Shown here: piece after piece, positions 1-9,849 of the stretch
How the letters are laid out: each line of letters starts with the position of its first letter
Position numbering within the stretch: position 1 is the stretch's first letter
From: Rhizobium bangladeshense
Lineage (GTDB): Bacteria > Pseudomonadota > Alphaproteobacteria > Rhizobiales > Rhizobiaceae
Length of the DNA stretch: 64,000 nucleotides
Direction of reading: 5' to 3'
Assembly: GCF_001662075.1 (NCBI RefSeq)
Contig: NZ_LYPL01000009.1
Coordinates: 124,001 to 188,000 of the forward strand
The notes under the pieces: model-generated
Databases searched by the model: none
What the model was told of the DNA's origin: nothing
Seen by the model: only the letters and a program-made list of their open reading frames with translations
Translations under genes and position numbers: made by a program

Positions 1-1
1 C

Positions 2-511
2 CCCGATGCCGATGCGATGGTGACGGCAGTCCCCGGCATTGTGCTTGGCGTGCTGGCCGCCGATTGCGGCCCCATCCTCTTTGTCGATCCCGAAAATCGC
101 GTCATCGGCGCCGCCCATGCCGGCTGGAAGGGTGCGCTTACCGGCGTGCTCGAAAACACCGTCGCAGCCATGGAAGCCCTGGGTGCCGAGCGCGGCAGCA
201 TACTGGCCTGCCTCGGCCCCTCGATCAGCCAGGAAAGCTACGAAGTCGGACCGGAATTCGTCGATCGCTTCATCGCCGAAAATCCCGATTACGAGCGCTT
301 CTTCATGCCTTCGGCCACGCCGGGCCACGCCATGTTCGATCTGCCGGCACTGACCATCGACAGGCTGACCCGGGCCGGCGTTCGGGCCGAAAGCCTCGGC
401 CTCTGCACCTATCCGGACAGCGATCGCTTCTTTTCCTATCGCCGGACGACGCATCGCAAGGAGCCGGACTACGGCCGCCAGATTTCAGCGATATCAATCA
501 GGGAGACTTGA
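2..511 (+). CDS. pgeF: Polyphenol oxidase / purine nucleoside phosphorylase family protein (YfiH/PgeF), 5' truncated by window edge
   Basis: C-terminal part of a YfiH/PgeF (laccase-domain, DUF152) protein. The frame is open from base 2, so the gene begins outside the window; the first ATG at 17 is internal. The family's metal-binding signatures are visible: ADCGPILF with its Cys, then AAHAGWKGA with its His, and further on LGPSISQESYEVG. Family members are cytosolic zinc enzymes reported to act on purine nucleosides and to affect peptidoglycan quality control. The stop lies 5 bases before the next gene, so the two are probably co-transcribed. Confidence 0.9.
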   Translation, partial: PDADAMVTAVPGIVLGVLAADCGPILFVDPENRVIGAAHAGWKGALTGVLENTVAAMEALGAERGSILACLGPSISQESYEVGPEFVDRFIAENPDYERFFMPSATPGHAMFDLPALTIDRLTRAGVRAESLGLCTYPDSDRFFSYRRTTHRKEPDYGRQISAISIRET

Positions 512-516
512 GCAGA

Positions 517-1668
517 ATGGCACTGCACTTCGAAAAGGCCGAGTTCGCAAGCCGACTTGCGCGCCTCACCGAGAAGATGAAGGAAGAAAAGCTCGACGCC
601 CTGCTGCTCTTCGCCCAGGAAAGCATGTACTGGCTGACCGGCTACGACACCTTCGGCTACTGCTTCTTCCAGACGCTCATCGTCAAGGGCGACGGCACGA
701 TGGCGCTGATCACCCGCTCGGCCGATCTTCGCCAAGCCAAGCACACATCGATCCTTGAGGACATCCATATCTGGGTCGATAGGGTCAATGCCGATCCGAC
801 GCTCGACTTGAAGAACCTGCTGGTCGAGATGGATCTGCTCGGCGCTCGCATCGGCGTCGAATATGACACGCACGGCATGACCGGCCGCGTCGCCCGCCTG
901 CTCGACGCGCAGTTGACCACTTTCGGCCAGATCGTCGACGCCTCCTATCTCGTCAGCCGTCTTCGTCTGATCAAGAGCCCAACCGAGATCGCCTATGTCG
1001 AACGGGCTGCAGACCTCGCCGACGACGCGCTCGACGCTGCGATCCGGCTGACGAAACCGGGTGCCGACGAGGCCGAGATCCTCGCCGCCATGCAGGGAGC
1101 GATTTTTTCCGGCGGCGGCGACTATCCCGCCAACGAGTTCATCATCGGCTCGGCGGCCGACGCGCTGCTCTGCCGCTACAAGGCCGGCCGCCGCAAACTC
1201 GATGCCAACGACCAGCTGACGCTCGAATGGGCCGGCACCTACGCGCATTATCATGCCGCCATGATGCGCACGATCGTCATCGGCGAGCCGCTGCAACGCC
1301 ATCGCGAGCTCTACAATGCCTGCCGTGAAACCATCGAAGCGATCGAGACTGTGCTGAAGCCCGGCCACACCTTCGGCGACGTCTTCGATATGCATGCCAG
1401 GATCATCGACGAGCGCGGCCTCGCCCGCCACCGGCTGAATGCCTGCGGTTATTCGCTCGGCGCCCGCTTCTCGCCCTCCTGGATGGAGCATCAAATGTTC
1501 CATGTCGGCAATCCGCAGCCGATCGAGCCGAACATGTCGCTCTTCGTGCACATGATCATTGCCGATTCCGATACGGGGACCGCGATGACGCTCGGCCAGA
1601 CCTATCTGACGACGGCGGATGCGCCGCGCGCACTGTCTCGTCATCCGCTCGATTTTATCGGCCTTTGA
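517..1668 (+). CDS. M24 (pita-bread fold) aminopeptidase P / creatinase family protein, metal ligands replaced
   Basis: 383 residues: an N-terminal creatinase domain (about 1-150, with the motif YWLTGYDTFGYC) and a C-terminal M24 fold. The open frame runs further upstream, but only the ATG at 517 gives a normal N-terminus, and it lies just after the pgeF stop. At the positions of the five metal ligands of aminopeptidase P I read other residues: LTLEW for the first Asp, HAAMMRT for the second, GYSLG for the His, FVHMI for the first Glu and TYLTT for the last Glu. It therefore looks like the metal-independent creatinase or ectoine-hydrolase branch rather than a Xaa-Pro peptidase. The substrate is unknown. 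Confidence 0.85.
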   Translation: MALHFEKAEFASRLARLTEKMKEEKLDALLLFAQESMYWLTGYDTFGYCFFQTLIVKGDGTMALITRSADLRQAKHTSILEDIHIWVDRVNADPTLDLKNLLVEMDLLGARIGVEYDTHGMTGRVARLLDAQLTTFGQIVDASYLVSRLRLIKSPTEIAYVERAADLADDALDAAIRLTKPGADEAEILAAMQGAIFSGGGDYPANEFIIGSAADALLCRYKAGRRKLDANDQLTLEWAGTYAHYHAAMMRTIVIGEPLQRHRELYNACRETIEAIETVLKPGHTFGDVFDMHARIIDERGLARHRLNACGYSLGARFSPSWMEHQMFHVGNPQPIEPNMSLFVHMIIADSDTGTAMTLGQTYLTTADAPRALSRHPLDFIGL

Positions 1669-1770
1669 AGCCCGGGATTGACGGATGAGAATCCGGAATT
1701 GACAGACGACCATCCCCGCCCGCATAAATTCGGGCGGGCTGATGCGATTGTGGGAAGGACGGATCACGGG

Positions 1771-2589
1771 ATGACGCGAGCTGCGACTGTGCCCACTTTC
1801 CTGTTCGTCATGGCCCTGCTCACCGCCTGCAATACCACCGACGCGCTGACGCCGCAGGTCGGCATCGGCGACTCCTACGGAGGCGCGCCGTCAAGCCCGG
1901 TGACCCAGCGTGAGGCCGAAGGTCTGGCGGGCACGCGTCAACCCGCCTTCGCCGCAGGCTCGCAGCCGAATGGCTCTCATCCGGCCTATAATCAATCGCA
2001 GGGAATCTATCGGCCCGGCAGCGGCGCCCCGCCGACAACGATGCAGGAACAGGCCGAAGCCCTGTCGAGGAACAGCACCTCGCCCGCCGCCTCTGCCCCG
2101 ATCGAGGGACAGACGCTGCCGCCGGCGGCCGCCGGTGCCGGATCTCAGGCACAGTCCGGCCAGACGCTCGACGCGCAGCCGCAACAGACCGCTGCCCTCA
2201 CCCCCGGCGCCTCTTCCGCCCGCGGCAATACCGTGCGCTTCCTGCCGATCATCGGCGCGCCGGTGCAGGCCGTCACGCCGCTCTCGCGCCAGCTCGGCGC
2301 CGAGGCGCGGGCGCATGGCCTTTCCATCAAGAGCTCGAACGATGCGAGCAGCGACTACATCCTCAAAGGCTATCTCTCCGCCTTCAGCGACGACGGCAAA
2401 GTCACCGTGGTCTATGTCTGGGACATTCTCGACAGCGGCGGCGCCCGCCTGCACCGCATTCAGGGGCAGGAAAGCGTGCCGACGGCCGCGACCGACCCCT
2501 GGGCGGGCGTTCCGGCTTCGGTGATGCAGCAGATCGCCTCGAAAACCATCTCGGAATTCACCTCCTGGCGGCAGACACAGGGCGGTTAG
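1771..2589 (+). CDS. Putative lipoprotein with proline/alanine/glutamine-rich linker
   Basis: 272 residues. I chose the ATG at 1771 because it gives a clean lipoprotein signal: a hydrophobic stretch ending in the lipobox LLTAC at about residues 17-21. An in-frame upstream start (1678) would bury this signal. Residues about 40-160 are low complexity (Ser, Ala, Pro, Gln, Gly). The C-terminal 110 residues look folded (FLPIIGAPVQAVTPLSRQL onward) and resemble a conserved rhizobial domain I cannot name. It is likely membrane-anchored in the periplasm. It follows the M24 gene by about 100 bases. Function unknown. Confidence 0.75.
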   Translation: MTRAATVPTFLFVMALLTACNTTDALTPQVGIGDSYGGAPSSPVTQREAEGLAGTRQPAFAAGSQPNGSHPAYNQSQGIYRPGSGAPPTTMQEQAEALSRNSTSPAASAPIEGQTLPPAAAGAGSQAQSGQTLDAQPQQTAALTPGASSARGNTVRFLPIIGAPVQAVTPLSRQLGAEARAHGLSIKSSNDASSDYILKGYLSAFSDDGKVTVVYVWDILDSGGARLHRIQGQESVPTAATDPWAGVPASVMQQIASKTISEFTSWRQTQGG

Positions 2590-2694
2590 TCACAAACTTT
2601 TCGCAAATATCCAAGCCTGTGGCGCCTTTGCCCTTGCATTCACCGGGAAGCTGACTAAAAAGCGCGGCTATCAGCGCATAACAGGCGGACCAAC

Positions 2695-3627
<933 letters not shown>

Positions 3628-3932
3628 AAAGAGCCGGCGTTCACCGAGCAGTAGAACTGCTGTCGCCCTAAGCGATCGCGGGCCGGCCGCTCATCGGGCT
3701 GCCGCCACAGACCGGGGTCGAGCCAGGCATCTCGACCCGTCCTTCGGGACCCGTACGCGGGGCGAGGACATGCCGCACCGACCCTCCGTACCCTCTACAC
3801 TGCATTTGGCAATCCCCTCGCCCCGTTCACGGGAGGGAGTCAGCGCGAAGGGGCGGCCGTCGACGCCAACCTGACAGCAGTGGACAATCCGAGGATGACG
3901 CGGAGTAAAGAACGGAGTTGGTCAACAAGTTG
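3628..3932. repeat. Intergenic region with GC-rich palindromic repeat-like sequence
   Basis: About 300 bases between prs and the convergent gene, with no convincing coding region. It contains short inverted motifs (GGGGCGAGG around 3759 and CCCCTCGCCCC around 3816, followed by an ACGGGAGGGAG stretch). This resembles the CCCTC...GAGGG family of palindromic intergenic repeats seen again at 44361-44441 and 58387-58523. Boundaries are approximate. Confidence 0.4.
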
Positions 3933-3960
3933 AAGCCGGCGCAAGGCCGGCTTCTTTTGT
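3933..3960. terminator. Bidirectional intrinsic terminator-like hairpin
   Basis: Perfect 8-bp stem AAGCCGGC / GCCGGCTT (3933-3940 with 3946-3953) with a 5-base loop, followed by a T-rich run on the plus strand. It lies between prs (plus) and the secreted protein gene (minus), whose stop is about 20 bases away, so it can serve both. Confidence 0.65.
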
Positions 3961-3981
3961 TTCTCTCCCGATTGACGACGC

Positions 3982-5517
3982 TCAAGGCTGCTGCGGCGCA
4001 GGTACCGCGTCCTGGCCCTGCTCCTGCTCCTGGTCTGGCTCCAGCCCCTGATCTTGATCCGGAGCGTCCGGCCCCTTGACCATCTGGCCGTTGACCGTGA
4101 CCGCGCCGTCGCGACTGACGCTGATGTCCCAGCGCGAACGACCGTCGGGATCGGTCTTGGCAAAGCCCTTCACCATCATGATGCCGAAGGAGACCTGGTT
4201 GAGATCCGGATCGGTCTTGGCAAGTTCCTGAACTGCCGCGATCGTCTTGTCGAGATCACGCGCCAGGATCGTCGCCTCCATAGAATAGTCTTTTTCGGTG
4301 TCGACCCGGCCTTCGATCTTGCCCGTCATATCGACGTCATAAACATCCGACTTGGCGCTGATCTTCGGAAACTCGACGGCGAGCCGGCCGTCGCGGAAGA
4401 GCTTCTTCGCCATCTCCTCGCCGGCCTTCTCCGGTGCCTTGTCATTGAAATCCACCGCCATGAGGGCTTCGCCGAAGCTTGCGAAATCTACGTCCGGAAC
4501 AGCGAGCTGAAAATCGAAACTGGTCGGCACGAATGTCGCGTAGTTTGCCGGCATCAGCGGCGTGTCGAGGCTGATCTCCTGCGCGTTCATGCCGAAGCCG
4601 AAACGCATGGCGTCGCTCGGACCTTCAATGGCGAGGTTGTAGTTGAATGCCTTGGCGCCGCCCTTGCCCATCTCGTTTGTGACGGACAGGTCGTTGACCC
4701 CGATCGTCTCGCTGAACAAGGTCAGAAGCGGAAAAGCTTCCTTCGCGATTGTCTTTATCTTATCAGTATTTTCCGAGCTCAATTCCTTCTCATCGGCATG
4801 GTCGAGCACGAAGAAGACCACGTCGCGGATCTGCTTCGCCGGCAGGCCATTCACCTTGGCATCGACATTGATTGAGCCGGCACGAATTTCGATGGGCGGC
4901 ATTTGCAGGCCGGAAACTTGCTCGACAAAACCATACATGGAGGCGCTGCCGACAAAATCGATACGTCCGTTGCCGCCTGCACTGTCCGTCGAACTCAGCT
5001 TTTGGTCCATGCTGGCGATGGCGGCTTGAACTTCCTCGGTTTCAGACTTGCTGGCGACCTTGACGTCCTTGACCGCAAAGGTGCCTGAGCGCAGATAGCT
5101 GATTGCCGGGTCGAAAACACCGCTGTAGACGATCGAAGCGATGGAATAGGTGAAATTCGTTGTTTTCTGATCCGGGTCTTTAAAATGCCCGGAGACGTTG
5201 AACCTGTCGTCGCCTTCGATGTTCCAAAGCCCATTGTCGAGCGGCGTGGCGAATGTCGAGAACGGGGTAAGGCCGTTGATCGTAAAGGTCGCCGGATCCA
5301 CTTTTGCAAGCAGCTTCGCCAGATCATAGATGATCTCGTAGCGCGTGCCCGCCGGATTGACGGTGATGAAGCCGCTCTTCGCCAGATCATCGGGAAGCAA
5401 CTTTGTGAGAGTGTCCCTGACGGTGTTGGCGCCATCCTGATTGATCTCCACGGCCTCGGCCGTGGTAAAAACGCAAAGGGCAAGCAAGCTCGTTGCCGTG
5501 ACAAGTTTGAGACGCAT
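3982..5517 (-). CDS. Secreted protein of unknown function, possibly DUF2125-like
   Basis: 511 residues. The ATG at 5517 is chosen over an upstream in-frame start because GAGGAGA sits about 8 bases before it and because it gives a normal signal peptide (MRLKLVTATSLLALCVFTTAEA). The mature protein is beta-rich with no membrane segment and ends in an acidic Asp/Gln/Glu/Pro tail (repeated DQ/EQ units). It is probably periplasmic or outer-membrane associated. The resemblance to DUF2125 proteins of alphaproteobacteria is only an impression. Confidence 0.75.
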   Translation of the reverse strand: MRLKLVTATSLLALCVFTTAEAVEINQDGANTVRDTLTKLLPDDLAKSGFITVNPAGTRYEIIYDLAKLLAKVDPATFTINGLTPFSTFATPLDNGLWNIEGDDRFNVSGHFKDPDQKTTNFTYSIASIVYSGVFDPAISYLRSGTFAVKDVKVASKSETEEVQAAIASMDQKLSSTDSAGGNGRIDFVGSASMYGFVEQVSGLQMPPIEIRAGSINVDAKVNGLPAKQIRDVVFFVLDHADEKELSSENTDKIKTIAKEAFPLLTLFSETIGVNDLSVTNEMGKGGAKAFNYNLAIEGPSDAMRFGFGMNAQEISLDTPLMPANYATFVPTSFDFQLAVPDVDFASFGEALMAVDFNDKAPEKAGEEMAKKLFRDGRLAVEFPKISAKSDVYDVDMTGKIEGRVDTEKDYSMEATILARDLDKTIAAVQELAKTDPDLNQVSFGIMMVKGFAKTDPDGRSRWDISVSRDGAVTVNGQMVKGPDAPDQDQGLEPDQEQEQGQDAVPAPQQP

Positions 5518-5892
5518 AGTCTGGTTTCTCCTCAGCCGCTTTTGAGCGGCCATCCAAAGATGCGAAGCGCGGCAATGTCAAGCCAAGTGGCCTTGGACGG
5601 ACGCGGTTTTGAAGTGATTTCATGAGGTTCGTCTCTTTGAGCCGAAGCCCGGCCTACGCTGGTTGCTGTTGCCGGGGCTCATTCGCAGACATGGCCGATG
5701 ACGCCTGCGGGGACGGCAGCCTCGCCGCAATCGGCAACTTGCGTTTCCGATCGAGTTATAATATAGGCCACCGGTCCGCGTAGACACCCTTGGAGGCAAC
5801 GCGGATGAGGATGGGGAAACCCGCCTCCGGTTCGACGGAAACAGGCTTCTGCCCGCCGACGAACTCTCCAAATAACCTCGAAAGGAATAGCC
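5518..5892. other. Divergent intergenic region between the secreted protein gene and rplY
   Basis: About 375 bases. It holds the minus-strand ribosome binding site near 5520-5530 and a candidate plus-strand promoter for rplY (5739-5767), followed by about 125 bases of untranslated leader. The short open frames here have no start signals or recognisable content. I saw no RNA motif I could name in the leader. Confidence 0.5.
5739..5767 (+). promoter_or_regulatory. Candidate sigma-70 promoter of rplY
   Basis: TTGCGT (5739-5744), 17-base spacer, TATAGG (5762-5767); a CTTG at 5738 fits the rhizobial CTTGAC-type -35 box. The only AT-rich stretch of this gap lies here. By eye only. Confidence 0.4.
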
Positions 5893-6501
5893 ATGAGCCA
5901 GGAAACTTACGAGCTCAAGGCCGAGGCGCGCGAACGGGTTGGTAAGGGGTCCGCCCGTGAACTTCGCCGCAACGGTTTGATTCCCGCTGTCATCTATGGT
6001 GACAAGCAGGCCCCCATTGCCATCGCTCTCAACACCAATGAGGTGACGAAGCGCATTCACGCCGGTGGTTTCATGACCACCGTGGCGACGATCGAAGTCG
6101 ACGGCAAGAAGTACAAGGTTCTGCCGAAGGACTACCAGCTCGATCCGGTCCGCGATTTCACGATGCATGTCGATTTCCTCCGCGTCTCCGGCAACACCCA
6201 GGTGACCGTCGAAATCCCGGTTCACTTCATCAACGAAGAGAAGTCCCAGGGCCTCAAGGTCGGTGGCGTTCTGAACATCGTCCGCCACTCGGTCGAAGTT
6301 CATTGCCCGGCCGATGCGATCCCGGAATTCTTCGACATTGACCTCAGCGGCAAGAAGATCGGCGACAGCATCCACATTTCGGAAGTCACCCTGCCGAAGG
6401 GCGTGACCACGGTCATCGACCGCGATTTCACGATCGCGACCATCGTCGCTCCGGCTGCCGGTGTCGACGAAAGCGCCGAAGAAGGCGAAACCGAAGCCTG
6501 A
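5893..6501 (+). CDS. rplY: 50S ribosomal protein L25/general stress protein Ctc
   Basis: 202 residues, the long (TL5/CTC) form: an N-terminal L25 domain that binds 5S rRNA (ELKAEARERVGKGSARELRRNGLIPAVIYG) and a C-terminal beta domain, ending in an acidic EESAEEGE-like tail. The ribosome binding site AAAGGAATAG precedes the ATG. It is usually next to pth; here the two are separated by the GGDEF-EAL and binding-protein genes. Followed by a strong terminator at 6530. Confidence 0.97.
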   Translation: MSQETYELKAEARERVGKGSARELRRNGLIPAVIYGDKQAPIAIALNTNEVTKRIHAGGFMTTVATIEVDGKKYKVLPKDYQLDPVRDFTMHVDFLRVSGNTQVTVEIPVHFINEEKSQGLKVGGVLNIVRHSVEVHCPADAIPEFFDIDLSGKKIGDSIHISEVTLPKGVTTVIDRDFTIATIVAPAAGVDESAEEGETEA

Positions 6502-6529
6502 TCGCTTTACTCCATTTATAAAACATATG

Positions 6530-6557
6530 GCCCGCCTTCCCAGGAAGGCGGGCTTTT
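6530..6557 (+). terminator. Intrinsic terminator of rplY
   Basis: Perfect 10-bp stem GCCCGCCTTC / GAAGGCGGGC with loop CCAG, followed by TTTTCGTT. Confidence 0.85.
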
Positions 6558-6682
6558 CGTTGCCCGCGGACCCCCGTTTCAGCAAATTTAATATATTCGT
6601 GAAAGCATGCCCGTCAGCTGCGAAGAAGCCGGCCCGAACGCGCGACAGCAAATATGGCCGGTCTGGGGGAGTAGACGGAACC

Positions 6683-9034
6683 ATGAACAATTCCGTTGAG
6701 AACAGGTTTTTTGGGATTGTTTGCGGAGCGCTGCTTGTTTTTGTCGCTCCTCTCTTTGTTCTCTTTCTTTTTCTTTCCTCGGAGCGGGCCGACAAGGAAA
6801 TACGCGACCATATCTCGGTTCTTCTTGTCGCCAATGCTCAGGCACTGGCAAAGCCCCTCTGGGACCTCGATGAAGAAAGCGTCACTCAGATCGGCGCGAC
6901 GGTCGTTTCCCAGGGCGCCATCGTCAAGGTCGAAGTGCGCGATCGGTCAGGCCAGCTCGACGTCAGCCAGTCCACCATTCCCCGCTCCTTCGACGGCAAG
7001 CTCGTGCAGGTGTCGCGCGCCATCATCTACAACACCATCGATGGCCCGAAGAATCTCGGCAGTATCAGCGTCTACTATCCCGCCATGGGCCTGTTTTCCG
7101 GCCTGAAGCAGGAAGAGGTCGTCTTCATTTCGATCTTCATTTTCGCCGTTCTGACCGTTTTCGGCACCGCGCTGATCGGCAACCGCTTCTTCGTCATCCA
7201 GCCGCTGATGCGGCTGACGGCGGCGATCGAAGCCACCCGTCAGCTCGGCTCCCGCCATCACGTCGACTGGCAGTCGAACGACGAGATGGGACGGCTTGCC
7301 CACAGCTTCAATGAGATGCAGACCAAGCTCGAAAGCGAGGAGAAGGAGCTGAAGCTCGCCCATCGCCGCGCCACCGATATCTACAATCTCACCCCCGCCA
7401 TGCTCTTCTCGCTCGACGAGGATGACCGCATTACCGCCGTCAGCGATTATTGGCTGCTTGCCACCGGCTATAATCGCGCCGCCGTCATCGGCCGCAACTT
7501 CGCCGATCTCGTCACGGCAAACACCCGCGACAAGTTCGTCAAGCGCCGCCGGGCCGAGAGCGGCATGGCGGTTACTGTCAAGTTCGTTTGCCTGGACGGC
7601 CGCACCATGGACGTCCTTATCATGGAATCGGAAGCCGGCACCGGCGTTCACGATCGCCTTTCACTGTCGGTCATGACCGATGTGACCGAGCTCAAGGCTT
7701 CCGAAGACCGCAACCATCGCCAGGCAATCACTGATCACCTGACCGGGCTTCTCAACCGCCAGGGTTTTGAAGCCGTGCTCGACAGCAAGATCGCCGCGGC
7801 AGACGCCGCCGGCCAGGAGCTCGCCTGCCTCTTCGTCGATCTCGACCGCTTCAAGTGGATCAACGACAATATGGGCCATGCCGCTGGCGACAGGGCATTG
7901 ATCGAGCTGGTTGCCCGCCTGAAGACCCATCTTGCTCCCTTCGACGAGGCAGCTCGCCTCGGCGGCGACGAATTCGCCATCCTGCTGCCGGCGAAGGACG
8001 CCGAAAGGCGCGCCAAGGCGATGTGCGAGCAAATCGCCTCGGTCTTCGAAACGCCATTTGCCCCGGACATGCATCTGAGCGCCTCGATCGGGATCGCCAT
8101 CTATCCGCATCATGCCGCCACCGCGGCGGAGCTGCTGCAGAAATCCGACATGGCGATGTATGCCAAGAAACGCGACGGCAAGAATGGTGCGCAGCTCTTC
8201 GACAATACCATGCTGGACCGCGCCCGCAGCCGCGCCGAAATCGAGGCCAATATCGAAGCCGGCCTCGTCGACAACTGGTTCGAGGCTTTCCTGCAGCCGA
8301 TCGTCAATTTGAACGGCCGCGGCATTGCCGGTTTCGAGGCGCTGATGCGCCTCAACCATCCGCAGAAGGGGCTGATGCCGCCGGCCGAGATCATCAGCGT
8401 CGCCGAGGAAACAGGAAAGATCGTGCGCGTCGGCAACGTCATCATGGAGAAGGCGATCGCCAACCTCGCGAAAATTTCCCGCCTATCGGGCATGCAGGAT
8501 AGCTATATCGCCATCAACTTGTCGCCGCTGCAGTTCGAGCCGGCGCTGCCGGCCCGGCTTGCCGCCATTGTCGGCCGCCACGGCATCCGCCCCGAGCGCA
8601 TCGTCGTCGAGATCACCGAAGCCGTGCTGATGCATGACAACCCTGAGATTCGCATGATCGTCACCGAGCTTCGCCGCTTCGGCTGCCGCATCGCTCTCGA
8701 CGATTTCGGCACCGGCTATTCGTCGCTCAGCTACCTGAACCGCTTCCCTGTCGACATCATCAAGATCGACCAGTCCTTTACCCGCGCGATCAACGACGGC
8801 GATGATGACGTGCGCCAGAAGAGCCGCATGCTGATCGAAGGCATTACCACCCTCTCCCACAAGATGAACTGCACCGTCATCGCCGAGGGCATCGAGACCG
8901 AAGAGGAATGCCGCACCCTCCACCAGATGGGGCTGGACTATGGCCAGGGCTACCTCTTCCATCGCCCGCAGCACGCAGCCAAGCTCATCGAGGAACTGAT
9001 GATCGCGCAATCGGCCGTCGCACGCGCCTCGTAA
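6683..9034 (+). CDS. Membrane-bound GGDEF-EAL cyclic-di-GMP protein with periplasmic sensor, HAMP and PAS domains
   Basis: 783 residues; the ATG at 6683 starts directly before the first membrane segment. Order: membrane segment 9-31, periplasmic domain about 32-145, membrane segment about 147-168, HAMP about 168-220, PAS about 235-340, GGDEF about 350-510 (GGDEF intact at 427-431), EAL about 525-780 (EAL intact at 552-554). The RxxD inhibitory site before GGDEF is absent (APFD). Both catalytic signatures look usable, so it may make and break c-di-GMP at the inner membrane. The next gene, 24 bases on, encodes a periplasmic binding protein that could be its sensor partner (inference). Confidence 0.93.
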   Translation: MNNSVENRFFGIVCGALLVFVAPLFVLFLFLSSERADKEIRDHISVLLVANAQALAKPLWDLDEESVTQIGATVVSQGAIVKVEVRDRSGQLDVSQSTIPRSFDGKLVQVSRAIIYNTIDGPKNLGSISVYYPAMGLFSGLKQEEVVFISIFIFAVLTVFGTALIGNRFFVIQPLMRLTAAIEATRQLGSRHHVDWQSNDEMGRLAHSFNEMQTKLESEEKELKLAHRRATDIYNLTPAMLFSLDEDDRITAVSDYWLLATGYNRAAVIGRNFADLVTANTRDKFVKRRRAESGMAVTVKFVCLDGRTMDVLIMESEAGTGVHDRLSLSVMTDVTELKASEDRNHRQAITDHLTGLLNRQGFEAVLDSKIAAADAAGQELACLFVDLDRFKWINDNMGHAAGDRALIELVARLKTHLAPFDEAARLGGDEFAILLPAKDAERRAKAMCEQIASVFETPFAPDMHLSASIGIAIYPHHAATAAELLQKSDMAMYAKKRDGKNGAQLFDNTMLDRARSRAEIEANIEAGLVDNWFEAFLQPIVNLNGRGIAGFEALMRLNHPQKGLMPPAEIISVAEETGKIVRVGNVIMEKAIANLAKISRLSGMQDSYIAINLSPLQFEPALPARLAAIVGRHGIRPERIVVEITEAVLMHDNPEIRMIVTELRRFGCRIALDDFGTGYSSLSYLNRFPVDIIKIDQSFTRAINDGDDDVRQKSRMLIEGITTLSHKMNCTVIAEGIETEEECRTLHQMGLDYGQGYLFHRPQHAAKLIEELMIAQSAVARAS

Positions 9035-9058
9035 ACGAAGAACGAAGGAGATAATCCG

Positions 9059-9772
9059 ATGAAAAAGCTCCTGCTTCTCGCATGCCTGGCGCTGCCCTGC
9101 GCTGCCCATGCGCAGACAATCAATTTCACGACCGAGGATTACGCCCCCTTCAACTATCGCGAAGGCAAGGAGATCAAGGGCGCGACGGTCGAGCAGGTCG
9201 AAAAGGTGATGGCCGCGATCGGCGTCGACTACACGATCGAGGTCTTGCCCTGGGCGCGCGCTTTCGGCCTCGCGCGCACGGCGCCGATGACCTGCGTTTT
9301 CGCCACCGCCCACAACAGCACCCGCGACCCTCTGTTCAAATGGATCGAACCGCTGCTGATCGATCGCAATATCCTGATTACCCGGAAGGGTTCCGGCGTC
9401 ACCGCCGGCACTCTGGACGAGGCGAAGAAATATACGATCGGCACGCAGCGGGAGGACTACACCGAGACGATCCTGAAGGAGAAGGGCTTCACCAAGCTCG
9501 ACGTCGCCAGCGACTTCAACGCGACGCTGCGCAAGCTGCTGAGCGGCCGCATCGACATGATGCCAATCTCCGAACTCTATTTCGACAAGCTGAAGGCCGA
9601 TCAGCCGGTGGAGATGGTGACGGTGCTCTCCGCCCAGCCGATGGGCATTGCCTGCGAAAAGAGCTTTCCGGACGATCTGCGCGCCAAGATGCAGGCCGCT
9701 CTCGACAAGCTGATCGCCGATGGCGACCAGAAAAAGATCTTTCTGAAATACGGCATGAACCTGTCGGACTGA
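9059..9772 (+). CDS. Periplasmic solute-binding protein, SBP_bac_3 type, without a transporter
   Basis: 237 residues with a signal peptide (about 1-19, cleavage after AHA). The mature part follows the family 3 binding-protein pattern: INFTTEDYAPFNY at the N-terminus, LPWARAFGLA, then the hinge region and a C-terminal KKIFLKYGMNLSD. GAAGGAGATAATCCG precedes the ATG. No permease or ATPase gene is near; the only partner in the unit is the GGDEF-EAL gene 24 bases upstream. It is more likely a sensory binding protein than a transport component. Confidence 0.85.
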   Translation: MKKLLLLACLALPCAAHAQTINFTTEDYAPFNYREGKEIKGATVEQVEKVMAAIGVDYTIEVLPWARAFGLARTAPMTCVFATAHNSTRDPLFKWIEPLLIDRNILITRKGSGVTAGTLDEAKKYTIGTQREDYTETILKEKGFTKLDVASDFNATLRKLLSGRIDMMPISELYFDKLKADQPVEMVTVLSAQPMGIACEKSFPDDLRAKMQAALDKLIADGDQKKIFLKYGMNLSD

Positions 9773-9849
9773 TGCTGCCCTTTCCGCTTGACATTGCGCG
9801 GTTTTCCGGGTGGTGAACAGCGGGAAAGCTTAAGCGAGGAAGACAGGCC

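Noticed and set aside
469..1767. A 432-codon minus-strand frame
   Set aside because: Antisense to the M24 gene, without start signal or recognisable domain.
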